Shown here: positions 31,241 through 43,115 of the stretch, in pieces
Numbering within the stretch: position 1 is the stretch's first letter
Layout of the letters: each line of letters opens with the position of its first letter
NCBI GenBank assembly: GCA_010279815.1
Contig: QEOQ01000122.1
Span: forward strand, 1,253,264-1,317,263
Source: Brachionus plicatilis
Lineage: Eukaryota; Rotifera; Eurotatoria; Ploima; Brachionidae
DNA: 64,000 nucleotides
Reading direction: 5' to 3'
The notes under the pieces: generated by a model
Seen by the model: the letters and a program-made list of their open reading frames with translations, nothing else
Databases searched by the model: none
What the model was told of the DNA's origin: nothing
Translations under genes and position numbers: made by a program

Positions 31241-33949
31241 AAATTGTTAATTATTAATTTTTTAGAAGATTTATTAAATAAAACTCAAAAAACTTAATTT
31301 ACACATTCTTGTTGTGTTGTGTTCAAATAGATTGAATTCAATTAATAGGCCTAAAAATTAATTTCTGGTTTTAGATTCTCAGGAGAAAAAGCCAGCTAAT
31401 TTTTTGCTCAAATTTTTTTCATGCTTGTATAATTAGATTGAAAAAAAATATTTACTTTAAGAATAAAGTTTGAGATTACTTTTTCGAAATCATTGTTTGT
31501 ATGCATCAGAAGCTCTTTTTGTGTTAGCCTGGCTATTAACAAAGCTTTAATTTACGAGACTTATTTGAAAAATTGATTTATTGTCTTTGGCTGCTATCTT
31601 AAATTTAATAAAATAATAATTAATTTTTGCCTCTAAGAACAACAATATGTCTACAAAATGACAATTCATACTTTATAGGGTTTCATCCTCAAGGGACTTG
31701 TGAGATTAGCTTATCAGTTCTAATTAGCAAAAAATTTTTGCTCGGTATTTTGCGGATTTTCCGCGGTAATTTAGAAAAAAAAAAGATAAAAATTATTTTA
31801 TAAAAAAAATTGAAAATCTGCCAATTTGAAGTGAGAAAGGAAGAATCTTTGAGTGACTCTTGAAATTTTTGATTTCTCCATTGTTGCTTATTTTAAGTGC
31901 GGAAGTCATCAGAACCCTGCTGTTAATTGGAACTTTATATTGTGACCAAAATTTACATGACTCAAAATTAGGTTATGCATTAAAATTGAAAAATAAAAAT
32001 TCTAATTTAAATTTTTTGAGTTAACGATTGAGATTAAGTTGATAATCAAAAATTAAAAACATAGCCATCCTTATCTCTAGATGATTAAAATATTTTTCAA
32101 TAAAATAACGTGATTTGAGTTTAAAGTAAAATAAAAATTCCGATTCAGTAATCTTATATAATCTTAAATTTAAATCAACTCATGAGCTTAGAACGCAATT
32201 GCTTTTAACGCTAGTTGCTCGGCTAAAACAACTTGAACAAATATTTAAAGAAAAATACCTTTGCATATGGAAACAAAAAGCTACTCTATTAAAAAATAAA
32301 AAAAAAAAAGCTCTCAAAAAATAATAAAGATTAATAAACAACCACGAGCTACTCGTTTTGGTTACAAGTAAAATATTTTTGAAAAAAAAAATTTTATTTC
32401 ATTCGGACCATGTCATTAATTGCTAAGTGTTGGATAATGGGGCTATTTGGCCAAGTTTTAGTCTAAAATCAAACAACATCAAAAAAATTAATAATATGTT
32501 TAATTTAAATGAAATTTTAACACGATAAATAAATGTTTTGGGTAAATGATAAACTTGGGCATCGATATTGGCCATGATTAATGGCTTATTTTTGTGGTCT
32601 CTATTTAAAATAATTAATTTAGCTTGCAAGTCGAGACTATGTGAATTTTGAAATTTGAAAAAATAAAGCCAATCTTTACCTATCTATATCCTTTTGCATG
32701 AATTAGCAATCATGTTCAAACTTTAAGTTCACATTTGCTCGTAACTTAACATTTACTAATTTAATATCATCGTTTTTCTTAGATATTCTATTTAAAGTTG
32801 CACTTTAAAATGCTGAGAATAGCCGAAAATGAAAATTTAGTTTGATTTCTTAAGCTTGGCCAGATTATAGAAAATGAGAGAGAGAGAGAGAAATGCAAGT
32901 ATCATTTGACAAAATATTCGACACTCTCAAGCCGAACTCTTGTCATTCTTTCTCTAAAAAAATTCTCAAAAATTTGATCTCTTATCAAACAAAGTGCTAA
33001 TCAAATTAGCATATATTGTTTGTAATAGCAAAGGCAAATATTGCGGTAAGTAAAAGTCCTAGTCAGAATGTGATCAATCAAAATTTGCGCGCTTCCTATC
33101 CATTCTGATTGATGTAAATAGCGCAGCTGATTCAAAACTATCTGCTAGCCGTAGCTAATTACAATTAAGTTTGTTCTAATCGCGTAGGAGTTCATTACCA
33201 TTGCTAATGATCCCACTGCAAAATTTAGTACAACATTCAGTTGGTTTTAGATTTGTTTGCGTAATTGTAATAAGGATAGAAGAGGCCGACCAACTAGAAC
33301 AATAACAATAACAACAACACAAATAAATTTAAAATTTATTTTGTTTAGAATATATTTCATAGCAAAATAAGAAAAAGAAAAACAACGAAAAAGAAGTCAT
33401 GAGATTGAGCGTGATAAAGTGGCAACGATAAGAATAAATTAGTTGACAAGCCAATACGCAATAGCATTGAAGCGTAGTGTTTTTGTTTAATAGCAAAAAG
33501 AAAAGCTAGTTGCTTAAGAAAACATTGTAGCTATTATTTGAGAGCGATGCTGGTCTAGCAATTTTGACATATTTTCAAAAATTGGGCACCACTTCTGACA
33601 ATTTTATCTTTTTGCTTTTATTTGAAATAAAAATTAGTTGTAGATGAAAGTAACAAAATTCTTTGTGATTCATGTCTAATTTAAGGCTGAGCAAAATTCA
33701 AATAAATGTTCCAGACAACTCTTGACTTGAAAATGAATCATAAAATTGCTCAATTTGACAAGCTGATTTGGTCAAGTAGACTGGTGAGTTGATACAACAA
33801 AAAAATAGAAAGACATTTATACTGGAATAGAATGCCGAACAATTGATGAACAATTGAAAAATTGCTTGAGCTCTTTATATTATTAACATAAACTGTCCTA
33901 CTATGTTTTATTTTAATTTACAATATATTCATTTTTTTCTTTTTTTTTT

Positions 33950-34018
33950 TGATTTTTTTTCATCACCCAAGAGGTGTATTTTGTAATTAATAATAAAATA
34001 AATAATAAATAATAATAG
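33950..34018 (+). repeat. LINE-end-like stub, CATCACCCAAGAGGTG type
   Basis: TTTTCATCACCCAAGAGGTG followed by TATTTTGTAATT and an (AATAAT)n tail. The best copy of the family. Confidence 0.55.
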
Positions 34019-34979
34019 TTTGTTAAAAATAAGGAGCAACAAACATGATGTTCTTATAGAAAAAATTTTGTCTTAGAAAAAAATAGTTACGGTTCATATA
34101 TTTTTTTATATTTTGTATTTTACAAATGTCTTGCAGATAATTTAGCCTTTTAACTTGAGTTAATATTGTATAATTTAATATTTCATTACAAAAATTAAAG
34201 ATTAATTAAAAAAACGCGCTCTTTTAAATTATAAAATAATTGAATAATTACCCTCAAAAACATAAATTAAAATAAATTAAAATGTCACATTGGTATAAAA
34301 AAATCTAAAACAGTCTTATGTTGGAAATTTTTTTCACTGTTGCTCCATACATTGTTATTTTTAATTTAAAAAAAAATTTTTTTTCTCTCACTCAATTTAT
34401 AACCCCATTATTTTATAAATTATTTTAAAATTGTATTATTTAACACTCAAAGAACCGGCTATTTTTGACAAAAACTCTGTTTAAATGTTGCATTAGTTCC
34501 ACAAAAGTCTGTGACATGAAAAACAGAATATTTAAAAGACCGTTATCAGAACTTTAAAAAAATATTAAAAGATGTAAATATGATTGATCGTTAACTAAAA
34601 AATTAAATTTGAATTTTTTGAAAAAGTGTCAAATAGACACTGCGGCTCTTTGAGTCCTTAAACAATAATTTCGTGCCGAGTCCACATCAAAAATGTTAAA
34701 AAAAAAATTCAAATAAATTTTTTTTTTAATATTGAAATATTGATTACTTTGCACTCATTTTTTTACATCACTTTAATGCTGGCAATTGAATCAGATAATA
34801 ATACTTAAAAAAAGAAAAAATAAAAATTTTCTAAAAATACTTTTGATCAAAATTATTAAAGAAAAGGAAATAGTGTTAGCTTTTAAATTTATATATTTTT
34901 AAATTATTAAAAAAAAAGGATTAAAAAATAATGAAAAAAAATTTAACATCATCACTATTTATTTTTTTAAAATTACTAT

Positions 34980-35060
34980 CAAGTGGCTGAAAGGAAGGAC
35001 TAGGTTTCCATTCCAACCTACCAAGGCTTTGCCTTAACTATTTTTTAAATAAATAAATAG
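34980..35060 (+). repeat. LINE-end-like stub, AAGGCTTTGCCTT hairpin type
   Basis: GGAAGGACTAGGTTTCCATT and a perfect AAGGC-TTT-GCCTT hairpin, then an (AAAT)n tail. The GGAAGGACT block recurs inverted near 57560-57595. Confidence 0.5.
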
Positions 35061-36577
35061 AAAAATTATTGTGATTTAAGAAAAAAAGAAGTAAATCTCC
35101 TTATAAATCATTTTTTTGAAATTTTATAAACGCAGGTTTAAACGAAGACTGGCGCCATTCGGACAAAGCAAGAAAAAAGTAAAAATTTGGAGGTAGATAA
35201 GTTCTAGTTTGAATCAAAATCCAATTTATATAGCTCTAGTAGAGTGAGTTTTTGGTTTGAATACAAATTGAGTAATACTTGCTTTCAAGGTCTGTTTTTT
35301 TCTGGCGTATTTTAACAATCGATTGAACAAATTGAAAAAAAATGAATTCAATCAATCGATTGATCATTCATTGCAGCTGAGTTGTAATTGGAGCATATGG
35401 CTTTTGAAAAGTTAACAAAATTTAAACTTCAAAATTTTCAACATTTTTATACTAAATTAAATTGATTAGAATTTTTTTGCTTAAAGTACAATCATCAATA
35501 ACTTGCCGAGACTAATTTCATTATTTAAAATTAAATAATTTTCCAAAACTTGGCTCCAGTGCTTTTTCTCCTAATTACACAGACGCTTTGACTGCATCCA
35601 CTGCACCACTTAATTAATTTATTAGTTGAATTTGGCCCCATAAGACAAGACTCCAAGCTCTATAAAACCAAATAGACATTAAATAAAACAAAGCTAAATG
35701 ACAAAACTCGTTTGATCTATCAAAATATGTTGTTTAATTAAAGGTGTTTATTAAAAAGAAATTACCAAACTAAAATGGCATTAAATGTCATTAAAACAAA
35801 CCAGCTAATGTCTATTTTTAATCAAATAAGTTAATGACAAACTTAATTTACTTGTGATGATGAATGATTCCTGCAAAGTTGATTGTTTTTCATTAGAAAT
35901 CGCCCACAACGCTGCGACACAATGAGGGATGATTTGCATTCAATTTCTAGATTGGATTTTGTGTTCGATTGTGCACAATTAATAAATTTTTAACTAAAAA
36001 ACTTGTTAGGCTTTTGATTATTTTCTTCTAGATTTTTTAAAATGCTTTAAGATAAAAGAGACTAGTATCAATACAATTTAGAATAATAGGCAAAATTGAT
36101 AGCTTGTCTAATTCAACCAAAATGCTCGGAAGGAAATTTAAAGCCTTAATTTAAATGACTAGTCCAAAGTGGTTTTAAATGGATGCCTAAAATATTTCAA
36201 TGGATTTAATCTGTGAATAATCATTGAAAGAAATTGAAACTAGAAAACTGCCAATGTCCAGATATTATGGTTCTCATGGAGAAGAGTTTTTTTTTCATAA
36301 TTAAATTAATATTTTTGAAAAAAAAAACACTCAATCATTTATGTATCAGTTACAATAGCCCAGCTTCTTTTTGGATTGTGAGTATTTTTTTTTAGAAAGT
36401 TAATCTCAAGTTGCTAGTGACAAACTTAAAAACAAAAATTTTTCTTGATAATTTATTAAAACAAAAGGTAAATAATGATTTATCACTCTCTTTATTTAAT
36501 GATTAAACTAAACTCGACCCTTTGTTTTCTTTTTTTCTTCTCGAACAATTCAAAATTTCCATTTGTTCGAAGGAATT

Positions 36578-36877
36578 TTATTTTCTGAAAATTTGAGGAA
36601 TTTCCAAAACAAAAATAAGATTAAGAATCCCAGCCAATATTTGTTCAATGTTGATTTTGCTAATTATGAATGTTCTTTCTTCTAAGATAGTGAGTTTATC
36701 GCATTTTTTGATCAAAGAATTTAAAAAGATGAATAGGAAAAAATAATTTATTTTATACAAAGTTTTTTTTTTAAGCAATTTTTGGCCATTCTGCGCTGAT
36801 ATTAATTGACGCCTCTTTTTTGCAGGCATATGGTACTTTTTGACACTTAACTTCTTGAGACAGTTTCCAAACTCCAT
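36578..36877 (-). other. Possible short coding piece (MEFGNCLKK...), unassigned
   Basis: The first 35 codons of this minus-strand frame look protein-like (MEFGNCLKKLSVKKYHMPAK then KRRQLISAQNGQ), before A/T-driven sequence takes over. A plus-strand ATG at 37027 starts MEFGYCTKRKGNTLTRNNV. The shared MEFGxCxK start in head-to-head copies 150 bp apart hints at a duplicated 5' exon or transposon end. Confidence 0.25.
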
Positions 36878-37221
36878 TTTCGAATCAAAAAATAAAACTT
36901 TTTCTATTTATTTTGTGAATAATTTAATTAATTAATTAAAAGATTCATAGGCAACAAAAAGTTAACCAACAAAAATGTTAAATTAAATTAATAATTATTT
37001 TGATGATTTACAGCCTTGAACAATGATGGAGTTTGGATACTGTACCAAGAGGAAAGGCAACACATTGACGCGAAATAATGTCATAAAAGTTTTCAATACC
37101 AGAAAAAGAAGTACCGATTAATATTAGAGAAAAGTAGCGAACACAAGTAACAAAATAAAATAATATACCAACAACCCATTCAAAAGTTATAAGTAAAAGT
37201 AAAGTGCTTGAAAAAAAAAAA

Positions 37222-37267
37222 ACATTATTTTTAAATTATTCAAAAAAACCTTTTGGGTGATGATAAA
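37222..37267 (-). repeat. LINE-end-like stub, CATCACCCAAGAGGTG type
   Basis: Minus strand reads TCATCACCCAAAAGGT followed by TTTTTTGAATAATTTAAA. Confidence 0.45.
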
Positions 37268-39375
37268 AGAATTGAAATTATTTTTAAAAAATATGCATAA
37301 TCTGTTTGTTATTCTTGACAATCTAGTGATTCACCATTTTTCTCTAAAGAAGCCATTCGACTATTGTTTTTTTTTTAAAAAACTTTTAAATTTTAAGGTA
37401 GCCCTTTTTTATTTTGAATATTTTACAATAGAGAGAATTTCAAGAAACTGATTATTTTAAACTCGCGTTTTTTTTTAAATGCGATAAATGCAATTATTGT
37501 TTCAAAATTTCTAAGGCATAACTAATTCTTTGTACAACTATTTAAAATAATCAATTAAATAAAGCCTTAATAAAAAGAAAGATAAAAACTTATTTAAAAC
37601 TCCTTTCAGAACTCACTTAAAGAGAAATTGCTTTTTAAATTATTTTTTTATCTTAGAAAAATTCCCGATAAAAATGATAAAATGAATGACTCATTTTTTG
37701 AAATTAATTAAAATCGGATGAGAATTCTATTTTGGATTAAATTGGCATTAAGCTTTTGTGATTTTTTAGTAATCCCTATTTTTAATTAATAATTTCAGAT
37801 AAATTGATGCCAAGAAAGAATGAATAAATTGTTTATTTTTTAAATATTTTGAGAAAATCAATTTAGATTTTGAATTTTTTTTTGAACCTAAAATTCAAAA
37901 TTATTTATTTCCCGCTATATGTGGGGATTATTTTAAATTCAAATATTTTTGACCAATTCAAGTGGCATAAATCATCAATTATGGTTATGATTTTGATAGT
38001 TTTAATTTATTAATTATAATTTAAAAAGCATAAAATTTTAAAAAATTTCTAAATTGAGCTGAATTTGTGATTATTCATTCTTAATTTCTTATTAGAAATA
38101 AAGAACAATTAATTTAAATTTCCTGAGCATTAGCAAATATGGAAGAATTAAATAAAAGATTTGATTTTCAAATTAAATATCGATCAAATTTGTGTATTGC
38201 CAAAAAAATCGTTATTTTATATTAAAAAAAATATTAAATGACAAAATTATTCTGAAGAATATTCAGTCTAATTAAAATTACTAGTTAAAGTTTTATCAAA
38301 CTTTTAAAAAATTAAACAGATATTTTGATCTTGTTAATTCACTTGTTTGAACCAAATTAGATATTTATTTTGTTAAGGAAAAAATTAGTATTTCATTTTA
38401 GATAAAATAATTTTAAGTAGTTCTTGAACAATAATGTCATATTTTGAGCCAATTTTATATTTTGATGTTATAATGACCCTCATATGCAATAGATTTAGAT
38501 ACATTATAAAAGTAATTATAAAAAATTTGCAATGATTAATTCAGCTTTTTTTTACTTTTAAAGATTAATAAATAAATTATATCTAGAAAATTTTTTATTT
38601 ATTTTGAAATTTTCTGTAAAAAATTTGAATTCACTTAAATGGAAAATATTAAATAAATTTCTTGTTGTTTTTGAATTAAAATCTAGTTCCTTATTTATTA
38701 CCTTTCGAGCACTAAGCTTGCTATAGACCATTTCTAAGAGATGAAAATTGGATTCCATAATTATCTACTACAATAACTGTATCTCATCTATTCAAAAAAT
38801 TTGAAAAATTTGGACCAGTATCCAAAATTTTGAAAAGGCGTGAAATTTTCTAGAAACAAAATACCTGATACACATCTTTAGTCTAGTTTCCATCAAGATC
38901 TGAAAAGTCCCGATATTAAAAATAATTATTTTCTTATGTTCTTTCACAGGTATGAACGGCTTGTGAATGCTGGTACAAAAAATTTCAGATACAGCAGTTG
39001 AAAGTGGCTTAATCTGAAAAAGCTTTTTAAAGGTCTGTTTTTTAATTATTATAGTGTGCCTTACTAAAATTCCTTATTTAATAATTTTATTTAAAAACAG
39101 CACGGTTAAAAAAAGCTCATACAAGTAAAATTGCTAACTCTTTAAAATCATATTAAGAGTTTTCTACCAAAATTTTTTGTTTTCTCAAATGGGATTTTTT
39201 TAAGAATTAAATTCCAAAGTCTTTCACCAGAGTTTCTGATTGCAACGCTATCTATACTCGATATTTTTTTATCTTACTACCTTTAAATCAAAAATATTTA
39301 TGAATGATATTAAAAACTTAAAAATAATGCATCAAGGATAGTTATTCGTCATTTTTAAAAGGAATAAATAATTAG

Positions 39376-40222
39376 ATAATGGAATGGACAGAAAAATGGT
39401 CAACAAATCTAAACCTGAACAAATGTAAAGCAATGTATTTAGGGAAGAGAAAAGAAAAAGCCAAATACTTATTATCAAACCAAAATAAATCTCATCTACT
39501 AGAGGAGATAACAGAAGAAAAGGATTTGGGTGTTTTTATTACAAATGATTTGAAATGGAATAAACAATGTACTGTGGCAGCTATGAAAGCTAACCGAATA
39601 CTGGGTCAAATAAGAAATTCTTTTAAAAACCTTAGCCGAGAATCATTATGACTTCTCTATACATCACTTGTGAGACTCCATCTGGAGTATGCAGTAGGAA
39701 CCTGGAGTCCGCATTTAAAAAAAGACATTATAATTCTTGAAAAAGTGCAAAGAAGAGCGACAAAACTGATTGATTATACCAGAACCAAGTCTTATGAAGA
39801 TAGATTGAAATACTTAAATCTTCTGAAACTTGAAAATCGTCGTTTAAGGGGGGATTTAATTCAAATATACAAAATTTTAAAAGGTTTTGAAAAAGTATCT
39901 TTAACTAATGGAATCAATTTTGCTTGTAGTGTCAAAAGCCTAAGAAGACCACATGACGATAGACTGGTTCGAAAAATAAATCGCAGAGGCTCTTTAAGAT
40001 ATAATTTATAACAAATCGCTGCGTAAAATTATGGAATAGCTTATCAGTTAATGCTGTTAGTGCGCAAACAATAAATAGCTTCAAAGCAGTCATTGACAAT
40101 GAAGTTTTTGGAATGGTGAAAAGCAAAGTCTGCCAAAGCCTTAGTTTGTAAGGCTAAACGCTTTTGAGCGTTAGCTTAGATAGAAATATCTATACTGCAG
40201 AAACTACTACTACTACTACTAG
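39376..40222 (+). mobile_element. 5'-truncated LINE (CR1/L2/Jockey-like) 3' fragment
   Basis: Encodes the C-terminal part of a non-LTR reverse transcriptase: EWTEKWSTNLNLNKCKAMYL, then EEKDLGVFITNDLKW, HLEYAVGTWSPHLKKD, VQRRATKL and RLRGDLIQIYKIL. A TGA at 39649 interrupts the frame, apparently replacing a Trp codon or similar. A frameshift near 40005 moves the last segment (VKLWNSLSVNAV, NSFKAVID) to another frame that ends at TAA near 40150. The 3' UTR holds a GGCTAAACGC-TTTTGAGCGTTAGC hairpin and ends in (ACT)n at about 40205-40221, the sort of short tandem tail made by CR1/L2 elements. The catalytic FADD region is missing. Confidence 0.85.
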
Positions 40223-41225
40223 ATATGCTATCTATCAATTATTTTTTATTCAACTACTTCTATAAGTAAATTATTTCAAATATTAAATCTACTCGATTTG
40301 TGAATAAGTTGAATCTCTGGGTGCAGTTATGAACTTTTTTTTAAACAGATAAATATGACTTTTTCTCTCGAAGTAAATTATTGAATTTTGAAGAAGAGAA
40401 AAATAAATTTAAATTCATATTATTTTTTTTATGTCTAAAACTTTTTATTATGTTCTGTAAAATGTAATAATTAATACAAACTTAATATAGCCCAAATTAA
40501 ATCCCTGCAAATAGTCTTTAAGCCTACAAAGCACTATACGAATCATTTTAATTTTTTAAAATTATAATAATAATTAGGAAAGGACCCGGACATTTTGAAA
40601 TGGTCAATAACCTCCCTTTCAAATCCCGTGTTGAATAATTTAATGATAATTTTTTTTTCTTATTCATTCCTGGTGGAGCTCCTCCTCTTTTATTCTGGAC
40701 GCATTTACGGTCGACATGAATCCCATAAACGTAGCTTCTGGGCATGTTTTATAGAATTCTTAAAGAATATATAATCATGTATTTCAGAAAATATATATTT
40801 TATTTTATTTTATTTTCATAGTTTTTTTATCTATTCCAAATATTCTTCAGGAAAGGAAAATTACAAAATTCTAAAATTATCCATTTCATAAAGAATACTT
40901 AAAATTTAAAAAAATGCATAAAAGTATTCCTGAATACATAAATATGTATTGGAGAATACTTTGAAGAATACATATTTAAAAAAAACTTGAATATATTTAA
41001 GAATACATCAAGAATAAATCAAAAATACTTGAAAAATATTTGAAAAATACACAATGAAAACTTCAGGAATACTTTGGGAATACCCGGAAGCAAAGTCAAA
41101 TAAAAAAAGAAATAAACAATTTTTTAAATTTTTATTTTAAATATTTTAAACAAAAAAATATAAATTCGGAGTCAATCATCGAGAAAAAAGGATAATTTAT
41201 AAATAGGAAACTATTAAAAGCAAAA
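40223..41225. other. Intergenic; GAATACTT-rich stretch
   Basis: 40780-41095 is a degenerate array of AATACTT/AAGTATT and GAATACAT motifs, possibly an old palindromic element. No gene seen. Confidence 0.4.
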
Positions 41226-41310
41226 AGTGTCCTTGCTAGACTCCAACCAGTATGGCAGTCAACCATATACAGCAAGGAAACGAAGCTAAAGCTGTACGAC
41301 ATTTTAGAAT
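41226..41310 (+). pseudogene. Tiny reverse-transcriptase relic
   Basis: Plus-strand reading gives SVLARLQPVWQSTIYSKETK then LKLYDIL before a stop. The pattern IWxSxxxSxxTKLxLYxxxV is the segment after the palm domain in RTE/R4-type LINEs. Only about 27 codons remain. Confidence 0.3.
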
Positions 41311-41450
41311 AGGAAAAGCAGCAATGTGTACGAAAGCCTGTGTTGGAGAATATTTGAGATTTATAAAAAAAGTGTAAAGAGTTTTCACAGTCCGGGTCCG
41401 GGTCCTGGTAGGATTATCCGAATACACTGGTCTGGAACAAAACTAATATT

Positions 41451-41923
41451 AAAAGAGTCTGAGCCGAATCTTTTTTTTTCAAAATAAATATTTAATAAAC
41501 TTTTTCTCGTGTGTTTATCTGTCAAGTCACACTGTTAGTCCTTCCCCTCTCATTTTTTCATCCGGACTTGGGACCGGCAACGGTATGATTGCAACTCAAC
41601 AGTCAACGGCCAAAGTTACATATGGGACGTTCATCATAAACAGCGCCACTCATCCGAGCACTTAATGGCTGCGAACTCGGCAACTATTTAGACTAGCTTG
41701 GAACCACAAACCAAGCGTATCTATATCTGGATACAAGCTTATCCAAACTAAAGACACTTTACTTTTTTCACTAAGGCTCTTGGACCCAACAGACTATCAT
41801 CAGCTCTAGCTTGCAAGCCTCCTCATCCCGGCCTCTATGCGCCTGCGTCATCATTACCCCTCCTCTTTTTTCATCCGGGCTTGGGACCGGCCATGTGGGC
41901 AGAGTTAATAACAATGATTCTTT
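41451..41923 (-). mobile_element. Short dispersed repeat related to RTE 3' ends, copy 2
   Basis: Inverted near-identical copy of 4535-5008 (473 versus 474 bp, few differences along the whole length). Both RTE-like CCGGTCCCAAG motifs are present. The 78-bp flanking promoter repeat seen at copy 1 is absent here, which helps define the element's ends. Confidence 0.65.
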
Positions 41924-42138
41924 CCATTTTTTTTTCTGTTCTTTCTGTTCTTTCAATAATGAGTTGTTCCATTATGTTTTGAGAATAAGTGAGAGTTATA
42001 TTGAATATCTATCTTATATAATTTCATGATGCTTATTGTCAAGCTTCAATTATTTTTTTAATAGATATCAATATTAAGAATAAAACAAATATTAATATCA
42101 ATTTATATCTTTTTTTATTTTTATTAATTTTTTTTATT

Positions 42139-42196
42139 TATTTTTATCCTGAAGGAGCATTAGCTAAAAACAGATAAACAAATAAATAAATAAAAT
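42139..42196 (+). repeat. LINE 3'-end stub, CCGAAGG/TTAGCT type
   Basis: TATCCTGAAGGAGCATTAGCT, then AAAAACAGATAAAC and (AAAT)n. Resembles the GAGCGTTAGCTTAGATAGAAA end of the LINE at 39376. Confidence 0.5.
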
Positions 42197-43115
42197 TTGT
42201 AGCTAAATAATTTTTTTGTATAGGTATGAAAAAAAATCGTTTATTTTCGGATAAATTGTGTGTGAAAAAATAAGATATTCACCCACAAATTGTGGGAAAA
42301 TAAATTCACTCAATTTAATAATTTATTTTGTTCATCACAAAATTTTTGTGTTTAAAAGTCATTTGTGTTCTAAAGTTTCATATATGTGGGTAACAGTTTT
42401 TTAAATTGTGTGTGACAGTTTTTTGTTTGTGGTGAATAAATTATCTCAAAAAAAAATTTTGTTCATATAAAAAAAGCAAAAAAAAATAATAACTGAAAAA
42501 AAAGCCCCAAATTAAGACTTCTAGTATTGATCTGTATTCGAAACCAGTATATGAACAAATTGAAAATATTTAAAACATCTGTATTTTTAAAAAATGATTA
42601 AAGTGACTGATGATTGTGAAAAGAATAATTAAGTTTTAAATCCATTATTTTAAATAGATATTTTTTTGGATAAAACTTTTTTTAATCAAAAAAAACTTAT
42701 TTTTTATTTAATTTTCTTTATTTTTACATGTCAGACGCGTCTACTTGTTTTTTTTTGTAAAAACAGAGCTCACCCCTGTATCATACTCATGAATAACTGT
42801 TTGACAAAATTGTCCAGATCTAAAACCATCTTGTCCATTAATAAATGAATAAGTCTTAAAATGTCTTTATTTACAAAAAAAAAAGAAAACAAACTGAAAC
42901 AAAAAGAGAAAGAGAAAACAAAAAAAAAAAAAAGAAAAAAAAAAACAAATTTAGTTAAAAATTGATGACAAAACCCTCAATATTGACTTTGTGACAAGTG
43001 TGCAACCAACAACACTAACTCGGCAGCACCAAAATGCCACTCCAATAATAAATAAATAATAAAATGAAAATTATTTTATTAATTTGACCCAATGTCCGAC
43101 AAGAACAAGCGGCGT
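42197..43115. other. Intergenic and RBM39 3' UTR
   Basis: A candidate minus-strand AATAAA (TTTATT on the plus strand at about 43075) lies about 40 bases after the RBM39 stop. Beyond it lie A/T tracts with a GTGTG-rich patch at 42250-42440. Confidence 0.4.

Larger units (their letters stand above)
24819..39378. other. Gene desert of 14.5 kb
   Basis: No open frame with convincing protein content on either strand. It holds several LINE-end stubs (listed separately) and less A/T-rich, non-repetitive stretches at about 28380-29020, 31480-31760, 32620-33560 and 35140-36250. These could be regulatory DNA or undetected non-coding transcripts. TAATTA-type homeodomain cores, GAGAGA (32876-32890) and an initiator-like CATTCAGTTGG near 33232 are present but common by chance in such sequence. 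Confidence 0.5.

Noticed and set aside
40780..41095. GAATAC/AATACTT-rich stretch considered as a satellite
   Set aside because: No constant period; spacing is irregular.
41771..42029. Short frames inside the RTE-related repeat
   Set aside because: The repeat has no conserved coding potential in either copy; frames do not persist at 4535-5008 with any protein-like signature.
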